Below are positions 34,390 to 42,956 of a stretch of DNA of 64,000 bases, piece by piece. The stretch's first letter is position 1; every line of letters starts with the position of its first letter. Position numbers and translations under genes: made by a program. Origin of the DNA: Peptoniphilus_A olsenii (GTDB lineage: Bacteria > Bacillota > Clostridia > Tissierellales > Peptoniphilaceae); assembly GCF_040545475.1 (NCBI RefSeq), contig NZ_JBEPMA010000005.1, positions 62,001-126,000 on the forward strand, given 5' to 3'. The notes below the pieces were generated by a model. The model saw only the letters and a program-made list of their open reading frames with translations. It searched no databases and had not been told where the DNA came from.

Positions 34390-35586
34390 ATGAAGATATT
34401 AGTAATAAACTGTGGTTCATCTTCACTTAAATATCAGTTAATTGATATGGAAAATGAAGAGGTTCTTGCAAAGGGATTAGTTGAGAGAATAGGTATTGAA
34501 GGTGCTAGGATAAAGCATGAAACAATAGGAAAAGACAAAAAAACTATTGAAACACCTATGCAAGACCATAAGAAAGCATTAGAACTTGTTATGGATTCTC
34601 TTACAAATGCAGAGTATGGTGCAATAGCATCACTTGATGAAATTGGAGCAGTTGGACATAGAGTAGTTCATGGAGGAGAAGACTTTGCAGATTCTGTTAT
34701 TATAGATGAAAAAGTATTAAAAGCTATTGAAGATAATGTTGAAATAGCACCACTTCACAATCCACCAAATATTATGGGTATCAAAGCTTGTGAAAAATTG
34801 CTTCCTAATGTAAAACAAGTAGCTGTTTTTGATACAGCATTCCATCAAACTATGCCTGAAGCAAGTTATATCTATGCACTTCCTTACGAATATTATGAAA
34901 AGTATAAAGTAAGAAGATACGGTTTCCATGGAACAAGCCACAAATACATCACAAATAGAGCGGCAGAAATGCTTGGAAAAGATGTAAATGAAGTGAATTT
35001 AATAACTTGCCACTTAGGAAATGGATCAAGTATATGTGCAGTTGAAAATGGAAAATCCATTGATACTTCAATGGGCTTTACACCACTTGAAGGTCTTGCA
35101 ATGGGCACAAGATCTGGAGACTTAGATCCAGCTATTATTCCATTTATAATGGAAAAAGAAAAACTAGATCCAGCTGAAATGAATAATGTTTTAAATAAAA
35201 AATCTGGTGTCTTAGGAATTTCTGGAGTGTCAAGTGACTTTAGAGATTTAGAATCAGCGAGTGAAGAAAATAACCACAGAGCTAGTCTTGCTCTTGATAT
35301 TTTTGAAAAAAGAGTGCGTGGATATATTGGAAGCTACATGACTGAACTTGATGATGTTGATGCTATTATATTTACTGCAGGAGTTGGTGAAAATTCAATT
35401 GAAATGAGAGAGTCAATTTGCGAAGGATTAAAAATCTTTGGTGTAGAAATTGACAAAGAAAGAAACAATGTTAGAGGAGAAGATAAAGTTATTTCTTCAG
35501 ACAATTCAAAAATTAAAGTTCTTGTAGTGCCAACTAATGAAGAGTTAATGATAGCAAGAGATACTCAACAATTAGTAGAAAAATAA
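34390..35586 (+). CDS. ackA: Acetate kinase
   Basis: 398 aa. It converts acetyl phosphate and ADP to acetate and ATP, a main energy step in fermentation. The signature MKILVINCGSSSLKYQLID opens the protein; VGHRVVHGGE, YGFHGTSHKYI, HLGNGSSICAVENGKSIDT and FTAGVGENS are all present. ATG with GAGGAGG upstream. yceD and rpmF follow in the same direction. No phosphotransacetylase gene is in the window. Confidence 0.97.
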   Translation: MKILVINCGSSSLKYQLIDMENEEVLAKGLVERIGIEGARIKHETIGKDKKTIETPMQDHKKALELVMDSLTNAEYGAIASLDEIGAVGHRVVHGGEDFADSVIIDEKVLKAIEDNVEIAPLHNPPNIMGIKACEKLLPNVKQVAVFDTAFHQTMPEASYIYALPYEYYEKYKVRRYGFHGTSHKYITNRAAEMLGKDVNEVNLITCHLGNGSSICAVENGKSIDTSMGFTPLEGLAMGTRSGDLDPAIIPFIMEKEKLDPAEMNNVLNKKSGVLGISGVSSDFRDLESASEENNHRASLALDIFEKRVRGYIGSYMTELDDVDAIIFTAGVGENSIEMRESICEGLKIFGVEIDKERNNVRGEDKVISSDNSKIKVLVVPTNEELMIARDTQQLVEK

Positions 35587-35657
35587 TTTTATCAAAGTAT
35601 TGACAAATTGAGGGTTTTACAGTTATAATGATGTGTATGTATTTTTGAGGTGAGAAT

Positions 35658-36194
35658 GTGAAATTAGATCTAAGTAGATTTTTGTCCTCTGATGTTGAGA
35701 AATTTGATTTTCAAGGAGAACTTGCTCTAAATGATACGAATCTGGAAATTGATGATCTAAGGATTATTTTTCCCATCAAATACAGTGGTTCAATTTACGA
35801 TTTAACTGGAGAACTTGTTTTAAATTTAAAGATATCTTATGATTTTATAGCAAATTGTGATAGATGTTTAGTAGAATTTAAAAATCATAAAGAGACAAGT
35901 TATAAAGCTTATAATTTTAAAGATCCAAGCTTTTATGACGAGGATTCTACTGATGAGTATTTTAAATTAGAGAACGACTCTATTAACTTATCAGAAATTA
36001 TTTTGTCTCAAGTGATTACATCCCTTCCGGGGAAAAATCTTTGCAATGAGAATTGTAAAGGTCTATGCCCTAATTGTGGACAGAACTTAAATGAAGGGGA
36101 ATGCAACTGTTCAAAAGAAGAAACAGAAGTCGAAGATAAAGTTGACCCTAGATTTGAAAAATTATTGGATTTATTTAAAGATGAGGAGGTGTAG
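35658..36194 (+). CDS. YceD/DUF177 family protein
   Basis: 178 aa. GTG start eight bases after GAGGTGAG. It has the family core NCDRCLVEF (about residues 73-81) and a C-terminal cysteine cluster CNENCKGLCPNCGQNLNEG plus CNC, a likely zinc site. It lies two bases before rpmF, the arrangement seen in most bacteria, where YceD proteins are linked to 23S rRNA or ribosome assembly. The precise role here is not shown by the sequence. Confidence 0.88.
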   Translation: MKLDLSRFLSSDVEKFDFQGELALNDTNLEIDDLRIIFPIKYSGSIYDLTGELVLNLKISYDFIANCDRCLVEFKNHKETSYKAYNFKDPSFYDEDSTDEYFKLENDSINLSEIILSQVITSLPGKNLCNENCKGLCPNCGQNLNEGECNCSKEETEVEDKVDPRFEKLLDLFKDEEV

Positions 36195-36196
36195 AA

Positions 36197-36376
36197 ATGG
36201 CTGTACCTAAAGGTAAAACTTCAAAACAAAGAAAAAACAAAAGAAGAGCATCTTCTTATAGATTAAATAAAGCAACTGTAGTGGAGTGTCCTAACTGCCA
36301 CGAAATGAAATTACCTCATAGAGTTTGTCCAGAATGTGGATATTATGATGGTAAACAAGTGATTGAAGTAGAATGA
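36197..36376 (+). CDS. rpmF: 50S ribosomal protein L32
   Basis: 59 aa. It opens AVPKGKTSKQRKNKRRA and has two CxxC pairs (CPNC at about 31-34 and CPEC at about 44-47), the zinc-binding form of L32. ATG with GAGGAGG upstream; the gene follows yceD by two bases and ends before a strong terminator. Confidence 0.96.
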   Translation: MAVPKGKTSKQRKNKRRASSYRLNKATVVECPNCHEMKLPHRVCPECGYYDGKQVIEVE

Positions 36377-36383
36377 TAAATTA

Positions 36384-36412
36384 GTGAGACTTATGTAGTC
36401 TCACTTTTTTTG
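36384..36412 (+). terminator. Terminator of ackA-yceD-rpmF
   Basis: Perfect GTGAGACT/AGTCTCAC stem with a 5-base loop and T7. Confidence 0.9.
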
Positions 36413-36550
36413 TGCAATTAATTTTAGTATTCATACTAAAGTTTATGTAAAATGAAAACTTTAATAAAAGTTTAATAAAAATTGTTGATTCTTAATTTAT
36501 GACATTAAAAATTTGATTATAAATTATAAAATTTATTTAAAGAACTAAAA

Positions 36551-36579
36551 TTGACTTCTGCATGCTAAATGATTATAAT
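36551..36579 (+). promoter_or_regulatory. Promoter of the tryptophanase gene, with a ~140-base leader
   Basis: TTGACT (36551-36556), exactly 17 bases, TATAAT (36574-36579). The leader to the ATG is about 140 bases, ending in a small hairpin (AAAGC/GCTTT near 36702-36714) next to the ribosome-binding site. I see no Trp-containing leader peptide like E. coli TnaC and no T-box motif. Confidence 0.7.
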
Positions 36580-36726
36580 AAAATTAACCGTAGAAGCAAA
36601 GGATTTCCTAAATTTATTCTTGTTTCTTTGTAGTTAGTACTGTCCGCTAGTTATTAGTTATTTGGAAAATAATTGATGATAACCGGGGTATCTCAAAATA
36701 AAAAGCTAGGCTTTGGAGGTAATAGT

Positions 36727-38367
36727 ATGACTAAAAAATATTCTTTGAACGTTCCCACACCTACTCATTTTACATTTGCTGTTCGTGATTTACCAAATGT
36801 AACAGTTGAGCAACGTGAACGAGTTTTAAAAGCGACCCACTATAATGAATTTGCATTTCCTTCAGGAATGCTTACAGTAGATATGTTGTCAGATTCAGGC
36901 ACTACAGCAATGACAAATACTCAATGGGCTTCGTTATTTTACGGAGATGAAGCTTATGGAAGAAATACGGGATATTATGTATTACTTGATACTTTTCGCG
37001 ACATTTTTGAACGTGGTGGAGAAAAAAACTGGAAAAAAATCTTAGATCTCGTTAGAACTGATTGTAGAGATGTAGAGAAAATGATGGACGAGATTTACTT
37101 ATGTGAATATGAAGATGGACTTTTTAATGGCGGCGCAGCCCAAATGGAGCGTCCTAATGCCTTTATTATTCAACAAGGGCGTGCAGCTGAGTCTGTACTT
37201 ATGGAAATCGTAAGAAACATATTACAAGAACGTCATCCAGGAAAAGTATTTACTATACCTTCTAATGGACACTTTGATACTACAGAAGGTAATATCAAAC
37301 AAATGGGTTCTATACCAAGAAATTTATATAATAAAGAATTATTATATGAAATACCTGAAGAAGGTAAATACGATAAAAATCCATTTAAAGGAAATATGGA
37401 TATTGAAAAATTAGAAGAGCTAATAACTAAAGTTGGACCAGAAAATGTACCACTAATTTTTGCTTGTTTAACTAATAATACAGTATGTGGACAACCAGTA
37501 TCTTTAGGAAATATTAAAGAAATCAATCGTGTCGCACACAAATATGATATACCACTTATTTTTGATGTTGCTCGTTGGGCAGAGAATGCATATTTCATTA
37601 AAATGAACGAAGAGGGCTATGCTGATAAAAGTATAGCAGAGATAGCCTCTGAAATGTTCTCTTATTGTGACGGTTTTTGTATGTCTGCCAAAAAAGATGG
37701 ACATGCTAATATGGGAGGAATGTTAGCTTTTCGTGATAAAGGTCTATTTTGGCAAAAATTCTCTGATTTTAATGACGATGGAAGCATAAAAATGGATGTC
37801 GGAGTTAGACTTAAAGTTAAACAAATTTCATGTTATGGCAATGATTCTTATGGCGGAATGAGTGGCAGAGATATTATGGCACTTTCAGTTGGTTTATATG
37901 AAAGTTGCGATTTTAATTATATGGACAATCGAGTAAGACAATGTGAATATTTAGCACAGGGATTTTATAAAGCTGGAATTAAGGGAGTAGTTTTACCTGC
38001 TGGTGGACATGCAGTATACTTAAATATGGATGAGTTTTTTGACAATAAACGTGACCATGATACATTCGCTGGAGAGGGTTTTTCTCTTGAATTAATACGT
38101 CGTTATGGAATTAGAGTTTCCGAACTGGGTGATTATTCTATGGAATATGATTTAAAGACACCAGAACAACAGGCTGAACTTGCAAATGTAGTTCGTTTTG
38201 CTCTTGATAGAAGCAGACTAACTAAAGAACATCTTGATTATGTAATTGCGGCGGTAAAGGATTTATACGAAGATAGAGAGAACATTCCTAATATGAGAAT
38301 TGTGTGGGGACACAATCTTCCAATGCGTCATTTCCATGCGTTCTTAGAACCATATCCAAATAAATAA
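36727..38367 (+). CDS. tnaA: Tryptophanase family protein (PLP-dependent beta-eliminating lyase)
   Basis: 546 aa from the ATG at 36727 with GGAGG upstream; an in-frame ATG at 36676 exists but has a poor site. The PLP lysine is in MSAKKDGH (Lys322-Lys323 pair). NNTVCGQPVS and DVARWAENA are typical of tryptophanase and tyrosine phenol-lyase. The product is indole, pyruvate and ammonia if the substrate is tryptophan; a tryptophan-type transporter next door supports this. At 546 residues it is longer than the E. coli enzyme (471). Arginine is often encoded by CGT here, while the rest of the window prefers AGA, hinting at acquisition by transfer. Confidence 0.88.
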   Translation: MTKKYSLNVPTPTHFTFAVRDLPNVTVEQRERVLKATHYNEFAFPSGMLTVDMLSDSGTTAMTNTQWASLFYGDEAYGRNTGYYVLLDTFRDIFERGGEKNWKKILDLVRTDCRDVEKMMDEIYLCEYEDGLFNGGAAQMERPNAFIIQQGRAAESVLMEIVRNILQERHPGKVFTIPSNGHFDTTEGNIKQMGSIPRNLYNKELLYEIPEEGKYDKNPFKGNMDIEKLEELITKVGPENVPLIFACLTNNTVCGQPVSLGNIKEINRVAHKYDIPLIFDVARWAENAYFIKMNEEGYADKSIAEIASEMFSYCDGFCMSAKKDGHANMGGMLAFRDKGLFWQKFSDFNDDGSIKMDVGVRLKVKQISCYGNDSYGGMSGRDIMALSVGLYESCDFNYMDNRVRQCEYLAQGFYKAGIKGVVLPAGGHAVYLNMDEFFDNKRDHDTFAGEGFSLELIRRYGIRVSELGDYSMEYDLKTPEQQAELANVVRFALDRSRLTKEHLDYVIAAVKDLYEDRENIPNMRIVWGHNLPMRHFHAFLEPYPNK

Positions 38368-38385
38368 AATATAATTATTTAAAAT

Positions 38386-38429
38386 CAAGGACAATTCATT
38401 TATATATTGAATTGTCCTTGTGTTATAAT
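38386..38429 (+). promoter_or_regulatory. Intercistronic hairpin and extended -10 before the transporter gene
   Basis: A perfect 13-bp stem CAAGGACAATTCA (38386-38398) with its complement (38408-38420) has no T tail on the plus strand. TGTTATAAT at 38421-38429 follows directly, a possible extended -10. It may be an attenuating or mRNA-stabilising hairpin together with a secondary promoter. Confidence 0.45.
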
Positions 38430-38456
38430 ATATAAAATTACTATGGAGGAACTACT

Positions 38457-39803
38457 ATGAACGTTAAAAACATTATTAAAGAACGTGATGGTTTTACTGG
38501 TAAATGGGGATTTATATTGGCATGTATTGGATCTGCTGTAGGTATGGGTAATATTTGGCGTTTCCCTATAATGGTGTCTCTATGGGGAGGCATGGATTTT
38601 TTAATTCCTTATTTTTTATGTGTAATATTGATTGGTTCGACTGGTGTAGTAGAAGAATTTGCATTGGGTAGAGCAACTGGAGCAGGACCAATTGGAGCAT
38701 TTGGCACTTGCACTAAAATAAAAACTGGTAATAGGAGAATTGGAGAGTTAATAGGATTTATTCCAATAATTGGATCCTTATCTCTTGCAATAGGATATAC
38801 AGTAGTGATGGGCTGGATTTTTAAATATACTTTTATGTCTTTTAGTGGCAAAATATCGGCGATGGGACAGGACATGGAAATTATTGGCGGCACATTCGAT
38901 AAAGTGGCTATAGACAATCCTGTGTGGATATTTGTGGCAGTTGTAATATCATTTATTATTATGTCTATGGGAGTATCTAAAGGTATTGAGAAAGCTAATA
39001 AAATAATGATGCCTATTTTATTTTTCTTATTTGTTGGTCTTGGCGTTTATATTGCTACATTACCTGGAGCGATTGAAGGATATAAGTATATTTTTACGCT
39101 GAACATTTCTAAACTCTCAAATCCGATGCTTTGGATTTTTGCTTTTGGTCAAGCTTTTTTCTCATTATCAGTAGCTGGGCATGGATCAGTTATTTATGGT
39201 TCATATTTACCAAAAACAGAAGATATACCAAAATCCGCTTTTAATGTAGCTTTTTTTGATACTCTTGCAGCACTCTTGGCAGCTTTTGTTATAATTCCAG
39301 CTATGGCTGTGGGAGGAGCTCCACTAGAAAATGGTGGTCCAGGTCTTATGTTTGTTTGGTTAGTCAATGTTTTAAATGGCATGCCAGCAGGCAGAATTGT
39401 GAGTATTATATTCTTTGTTTGTGTTCTTTTTGCAGGTATAAGTTCAATAATTAACTTATACGAAGCACCTGTCGCTATGCTTCAAGATAATCTAAGTTTA
39501 AATAGAGTTTTATCTACTGGAATTATATTAATAATCGGTTGTATAGTAGCAATTTTAATTCAGAAGATAACTGGAGAATGGATGGATTTTGTTTCTATTT
39601 ATATTTGTCCATTGGGAGCTTTTTTAGCAGGAACAATGTTTTTTTGGGTTGCAGGCAAAGAGTTTATAAACGATGCAGTTAATCTTGGTAGAAAAAATGG
39701 AAAACCTGTTGGCAATTATTTCTTTACGCTTGGAAAATATGTGTATGTTCCTTTATGTATAGTAGCTTTAGTAGCAGGAGCTATTTTAGGTGGAATAGGT
39801 TAA
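38457..39803 (+). CDS. tnaT: Na+-dependent neurotransmitter-symporter-family transporter, probable tryptophan uptake
   Basis: 448 aa with about 11-12 membrane segments. The N-terminal GFILACIGSAVGMGNIWRFP (residues 18-37) is the SNF/LeuT-family substrate and sodium site. Members include the tryptophan carrier TnaT, usually next to tryptophanase, as here. Substrate assignment rests on that neighbourhood. ATG with GGAGG upstream, 89 bases after tnaA. Confidence 0.85.
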   Translation: MNVKNIIKERDGFTGKWGFILACIGSAVGMGNIWRFPIMVSLWGGMDFLIPYFLCVILIGSTGVVEEFALGRATGAGPIGAFGTCTKIKTGNRRIGELIGFIPIIGSLSLAIGYTVVMGWIFKYTFMSFSGKISAMGQDMEIIGGTFDKVAIDNPVWIFVAVVISFIIMSMGVSKGIEKANKIMMPILFFLFVGLGVYIATLPGAIEGYKYIFTLNISKLSNPMLWIFAFGQAFFSLSVAGHGSVIYGSYLPKTEDIPKSAFNVAFFDTLAALLAAFVIIPAMAVGGAPLENGGPGLMFVWLVNVLNGMPAGRIVSIIFFVCVLFAGISSIINLYEAPVAMLQDNLSLNRVLSTGIILIIGCIVAILIQKITGEWMDFVSIYICPLGAFLAGTMFFWVAGKEFINDAVNLGRKNGKPVGNYFFTLGKYVYVPLCIVALVAGAILGGIG

Positions 39804-39821
39804 ATTTAATATTGTAATTTG

Positions 39822-39853
39822 AACCCTTGAGTCTTCTGATTTAAGGGTTTTTA
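39822..39853 (+). terminator. Terminator of tnaA-tnaT
   Basis: AACCCTT (39822-39828) pairs with AAGGGTT (39843-39849), then T-rich sequence. Confidence 0.65.
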
Positions 39854-40135
39854 ATTATTAACGAAAAATCCAATTGAAAATTGATTAAAGTATAATAAAT
39901 TTTTTTTAAAAGCTTTATAATATACGAGTTTAAAAAGTAGTTAGTAAATTTTGATGCCTTTATTTAAATATTATCCTTTGCTAATAATATCGTTAAAAAA
40001 GTAGAATTAAAAATAACATATGATGTAATGTAAACGTTAAATAAATTGTCAAAAATTTAACTAATTCTATTGTAAAAATAAATAAAATATGTTATTATTA
40101 TGTTATTAAATTAACAATCTAAGGAGGAGTTATAA
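39854..40135. other. A+T-rich gap before the alcohol dehydrogenase gene
   Basis: No gene or RNA motif seen. A weak promoter candidate is TTGTCA (40046) with TATTGT (40068), 16 bases apart; I do not rely on it. Confidence 0.5.
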
Positions 40136-41284
40136 ATGAGAGGAACATTACATATTCCAGGTTATATATTTTTTGGAGAAAATTCATTGGATGAATTAAA
40201 AAGTATAAAAGGGAAAAGAGCTATAATTGTGACTGGCGGTAATTCTATGAGAAGAAATGGTTTTCTCAAAAAGTGTAAAGAACTTTTAGAAGAAGGTGGA
40301 AAAGTTGTAGATATTTGCGATGGTGTAGAACAAAATCCATCTGTAGAAACTGTTGAACGTGGAGCAAAACAAATGCAAGAGTTTAAGCCTGATCTTATTA
40401 TTGCTCTTGGCGGTGGTTCAGCAATGGATGCTGCAAAAGTTATGTGGTGTTTTTATGAATATCCTAATCTTACATTTGAGGATGTTGTGAAACCTGAAAC
40501 TATGCCAGAGCTTAGAAATAAAGCAAAATTTATTGCGATTCCATCGACATCAGGTACAGCAAGTGAAATCACTGCTTTTTCTGTTATAACTGATACTAAA
40601 AAACATATTAAATATCCAGTAGTATCTAGGCATATTGTACCAGATTATGCTATTGTTGATCCATTACTTCCATCTAAGATGCCTAAATCTGTAACTGCTA
40701 ATACTGGAATGGATGTTGTAGCACATGCTACTGAAGCTTTAGTTTCTAGTGCTGCAAATGATTATACAGATTCACTTGCAATTCATGCTCTTAAATTAGT
40801 ATTTGAAAATCTTAAAAAGGCATATGATAATGGAGATGATATGCAAGCGCGCGAAAAAATGCACAATGCTTCAACTCTAGCAGGCATGGCATTTACATCT
40901 GCTTCGCTTGGTATAATTCACTCAATGGCTCACAATATTGGTGGCGAATTTGGAGTAACTCATGGACTTGCTAACGCGATTTTATTGCCTTATATAACAA
41001 AATATAATTCAATGGCTACTGAAAAAGTAAAATTCATAGAAAAAGAATTGAAAGTGGATAATTTTATAGATGCTTTAGTAGAATTATCAAAATCTGTTGA
41101 TATACCGATGAGTTTCAAAGATGTTGAAGATGATTTTGATTTTAATGAAGATAAGTTTTCTGAAGTTTTAGAAGATATGAGTAAACACGCTTTTGAAGAT
41201 CCGTGCACACTTACAAATCCACGTGAAACTTCACCTGAAGAAATAAAAGAGCTTTATAAGGCTGCATACTATGGCAACCTATAA
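40136..41284 (+). CDS. Iron-containing alcohol dehydrogenase
   Basis: 382 aa. Family III dehydrogenase with the nucleotide motif GGGSAMDAAK (about residues 97-106) and the metal ligands Asp193, His197 (GMDVVAHATEAL), His262 and His276 (IIHSMAHNIGGEFGVTHG). It reduces an aldehyde or 4-oxo acid with NAD(P)H in the cytoplasm. Likely substrates are butyraldehyde- or succinate-semialdehyde-like compounds, but nothing in the neighbourhood fixes this. ATG with AAGGAGG upstream. It is a single-gene unit with a strong terminator. Confidence 0.93.
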   Translation: MRGTLHIPGYIFFGENSLDELKSIKGKRAIIVTGGNSMRRNGFLKKCKELLEEGGKVVDICDGVEQNPSVETVERGAKQMQEFKPDLIIALGGGSAMDAAKVMWCFYEYPNLTFEDVVKPETMPELRNKAKFIAIPSTSGTASEITAFSVITDTKKHIKYPVVSRHIVPDYAIVDPLLPSKMPKSVTANTGMDVVAHATEALVSSAANDYTDSLAIHALKLVFENLKKAYDNGDDMQAREKMHNASTLAGMAFTSASLGIIHSMAHNIGGEFGVTHGLANAILLPYITKYNSMATEKVKFIEKELKVDNFIDALVELSKSVDIPMSFKDVEDDFDFNEDKFSEVLEDMSKHAFEDPCTLTNPRETSPEEIKELYKAAYYGNL

Positions 41285-41299
41285 TCCAAATTCATTTAG

Positions 41300-41323
41300 A
41301 GCGGCTATATAGCCGCTTTTTTC
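41300..41323 (+). terminator. Terminator of the alcohol dehydrogenase gene
   Basis: AGCGGCTA with its complement TAGCCGCT and a very short loop, followed by T6. Confidence 0.85.
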
Positions 41324-41486
41324 TTCTTAAATTAATAATAAAGCGAATATATAAATTTCATATTATTACTAGAGATTTATTTTAATTAGATAAGTGTTAA
41401 ATTGAAGTATATTTTATATTCATACTATGAAGGAGTTTCTTGAATAAAGTAATTTTACATCATCTCAATAAACTATTGACAAAAAG

Positions 41487-41546
41487 ATTACAAAAAAATT
41501 ACAAGTTTGTAATATTTAACAATTTTTGATTCATTTCTGGTATCAT
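41487..41546 (+). promoter_or_regulatory. Regulatory region of the SLH protein: WalR-like box and extended -10
   Basis: Read on the minus strand, 41504-41487 contains TGTAAT-N5-TGTAAT, which matches the WalR (YycF) consensus TGTWAH-N5-TGTWAH. A third, inverted copy TTGTAAT is at 41507-41513, making a palindrome with the middle copy. TGGTATCAT at 41538-41546 is a plausible extended -10, about 24 bases before the start codon. Confidence 0.5.
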
Positions 41547-41568
41547 AACTCTCGTTGAGGTGAAAGAA

Positions 41569-42456
41569 ATGAAAAAAATTATTTTTAGCTTGATGCTAAC
41601 TTTAGTTTTACCCTTAAATGTATTTGCAGGTGCAAAATTAGCTTCTCCAAATAAAATAGTAGCTACAAAAGATAATAAAAATTATATATTCGAAATGGGT
41701 AAAGCTAAAGAAAAAAATTTAAATATTGAAATTGATGTATTAAATAATGGAAAATGGACAAGTGAAAGTAAGAAGTCAATTATAAAACAAGTTAATTCTA
41801 ATTCAACTAAAAATTCAGTAATTTTATCACAAAATGAATTAGATAATATTATTGCCGCCAATAATGGTTATGCTTTTAGACTTAGATATATATCTAAAAA
41901 TGGAGATGTGTCTGACTTTACCAATGAAATTCATCTTGGGGAGTCTGCATTATTTAAAAATTGCAGTTCTTGGGCATTAAAAGATATTAATAAAGCAAAA
42001 GATTTAAATATTGTGGTAAATTCTATGGCTACAAATATGAAATCAAATATCACAAGAGAAGAACTAGCCGAGGTAGCAGTAAAAACTTACAAATATTTAA
42101 ACAAAAGAACTTCTCAAGGAACTATTAATTATTTTGAAGATACTAATAATAAATATGTGAATATTGCTGTGGATTTAGGTCTTATGAATGGTAATGGAAC
42201 TGGGACTTTTAATCCTAAAGGCTCAGTTACAAGGCAAGACTTTGCAGTAGTTATATCTAAAGTTTTTGGTAGTGACAAAGTAAAGGATATAAAAATAAAA
42301 GATAAAAAAAGTATTTCCAATTATGCTTTAGATGCTGTAAAAAATTCTGTGAATAAAAAATTTATGAACTTGGACAAGAACTCTAATTTCAACCCAAAAA
42401 AAGAAATGAAAAGGGAAGAAGTTCTATCTTCAATAGTTAGAAATATTAAAAAATAA
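41569..42456 (+). CDS. Secreted S-layer-homology (SLH) domain protein
   Basis: 295 aa from the ATG at 41569 (GAGGTG six bases upstream; the GTG at 41560 is part of that site). Signal peptide KKIIFSLMLTLVLPLNVFAGA (residues 2-22 here, cleavage near AGA). The N-terminal half has a fibronectin-like strand pattern with no recognised family. The C-terminal half has about two to three SLH repeats: ITREELAEVAV, DLGLMNGNGTGTFNPKGSVT with RQDFAVVISK, and FNPKKEMKREEVLSSIV. SLH repeats anchor proteins to secondary wall polymers. The WalR-like box upstream would fit wall-linked regulation. Confidence 0.85.
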   Translation: MKKIIFSLMLTLVLPLNVFAGAKLASPNKIVATKDNKNYIFEMGKAKEKNLNIEIDVLNNGKWTSESKKSIIKQVNSNSTKNSVILSQNELDNIIAANNGYAFRLRYISKNGDVSDFTNEIHLGESALFKNCSSWALKDINKAKDLNIVVNSMATNMKSNITREELAEVAVKTYKYLNKRTSQGTINYFEDTNNKYVNIAVDLGLMNGNGTGTFNPKGSVTRQDFAVVISKVFGSDKVKDIKIKDKKSISNYALDAVKNSVNKKFMNLDKNSNFNPKKEMKREEVLSSIVRNIKK

Positions 42457-42504
42457 ATATAGTGATTGTAAATTTTACTAAGTTTTGTGTATTTAAATTT
42501 ACAG

Positions 42505-42516
42505 ATATGATATAAT
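42505..42516 (+). promoter_or_regulatory. Extended -10 promoter of the 42533 gene
   Basis: TATAAT (42511-42516) preceded by TGA; no good -35. The predicted start would be only about 10 bases before the ATG, right at the ribosome-binding site. Confidence 0.4.
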
Positions 42517-42532
42517 ACTTCCAGGTGAGAGA

Positions 42533-42895
42533 ATGAAAAAAGTAATCTTTGACACTAATCCACTTGGAAGTTTTCAACTTTCATGTGCAGTTTATGAACT
42601 TTATTATAAGAAAAAATTTAATAAAGAGATTTTTTTCTATACTAGACAAGATGGCAAATACATAAGGATTAATAGCAAAGAAAAACGAAAGAATTTAGCC
42701 AATAGATGTATTACACAAGTTGATTTAGGTAAGTCCGTAGATGAAATACCTTTTGATTCCACAATCAGAGTAGCTCCATTTAGTGAAGAGTATGAAGATG
42801 ATAAACTCCTTATTGATATTGTCGAGAAACTTGGCGAAGATGCAAATTGGAAAGAATCAAAAATTAAAGTTGTAGAATTAACTGAATGCGAATAA
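42533..42895 (+). CDS. Unknown small protein
   Basis: 120 aa, soluble, charged, no signal peptide or membrane segment. It opens KKVIFDTNPLGSFQLS and contains IFFYTRQDGKYIRIN; the C-terminal third is acidic. I do not recognise a family. ATG with AGGTGAG upstream, its own promoter-like -10 and a strong terminator support it as a real single gene. I cannot assign a function. Confidence 0.7.
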   Translation: MKKVIFDTNPLGSFQLSCAVYELYYKKKFNKEIFFYTRQDGKYIRINSKEKRKNLANRCITQVDLGKSVDEIPFDSTIRVAPFSEEYEDDKLLIDIVEKLGEDANWKESKIKVVELTECE

Positions 42896-42903
42896 TAAAA
42901 TTA

Positions 42904-42945
42904 GAACCCCTTCAATCAAGAATTTGATTAAAAGGGGTTTTTGTT
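42904..42945. terminator. Terminator between the 42533 gene and the convergent CNNM-type gene
   Basis: AACCCCTT/AAGGGGTT outer stem with inner AATCAA/TTGATT pairs, then a T tail on the plus strand. Confidence 0.8.
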
Positions 42946-42956
42946 TGACAAAAATT

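Noticed and set aside
36586..36726. T-box or TnaC-type leader before tryptophanase
   Set aside because: No T-box consensus (AGGGTGGNACCGCG-like) and no short frame with Trp; only a small hairpin and an unexplained leader remain.
36673..36726. Upstream in-frame start for tryptophanase (18 extra residues)
   Set aside because: The sequence before it has no good ribosome-binding site, while the ATG at 36727 has GGAGG at normal spacing.
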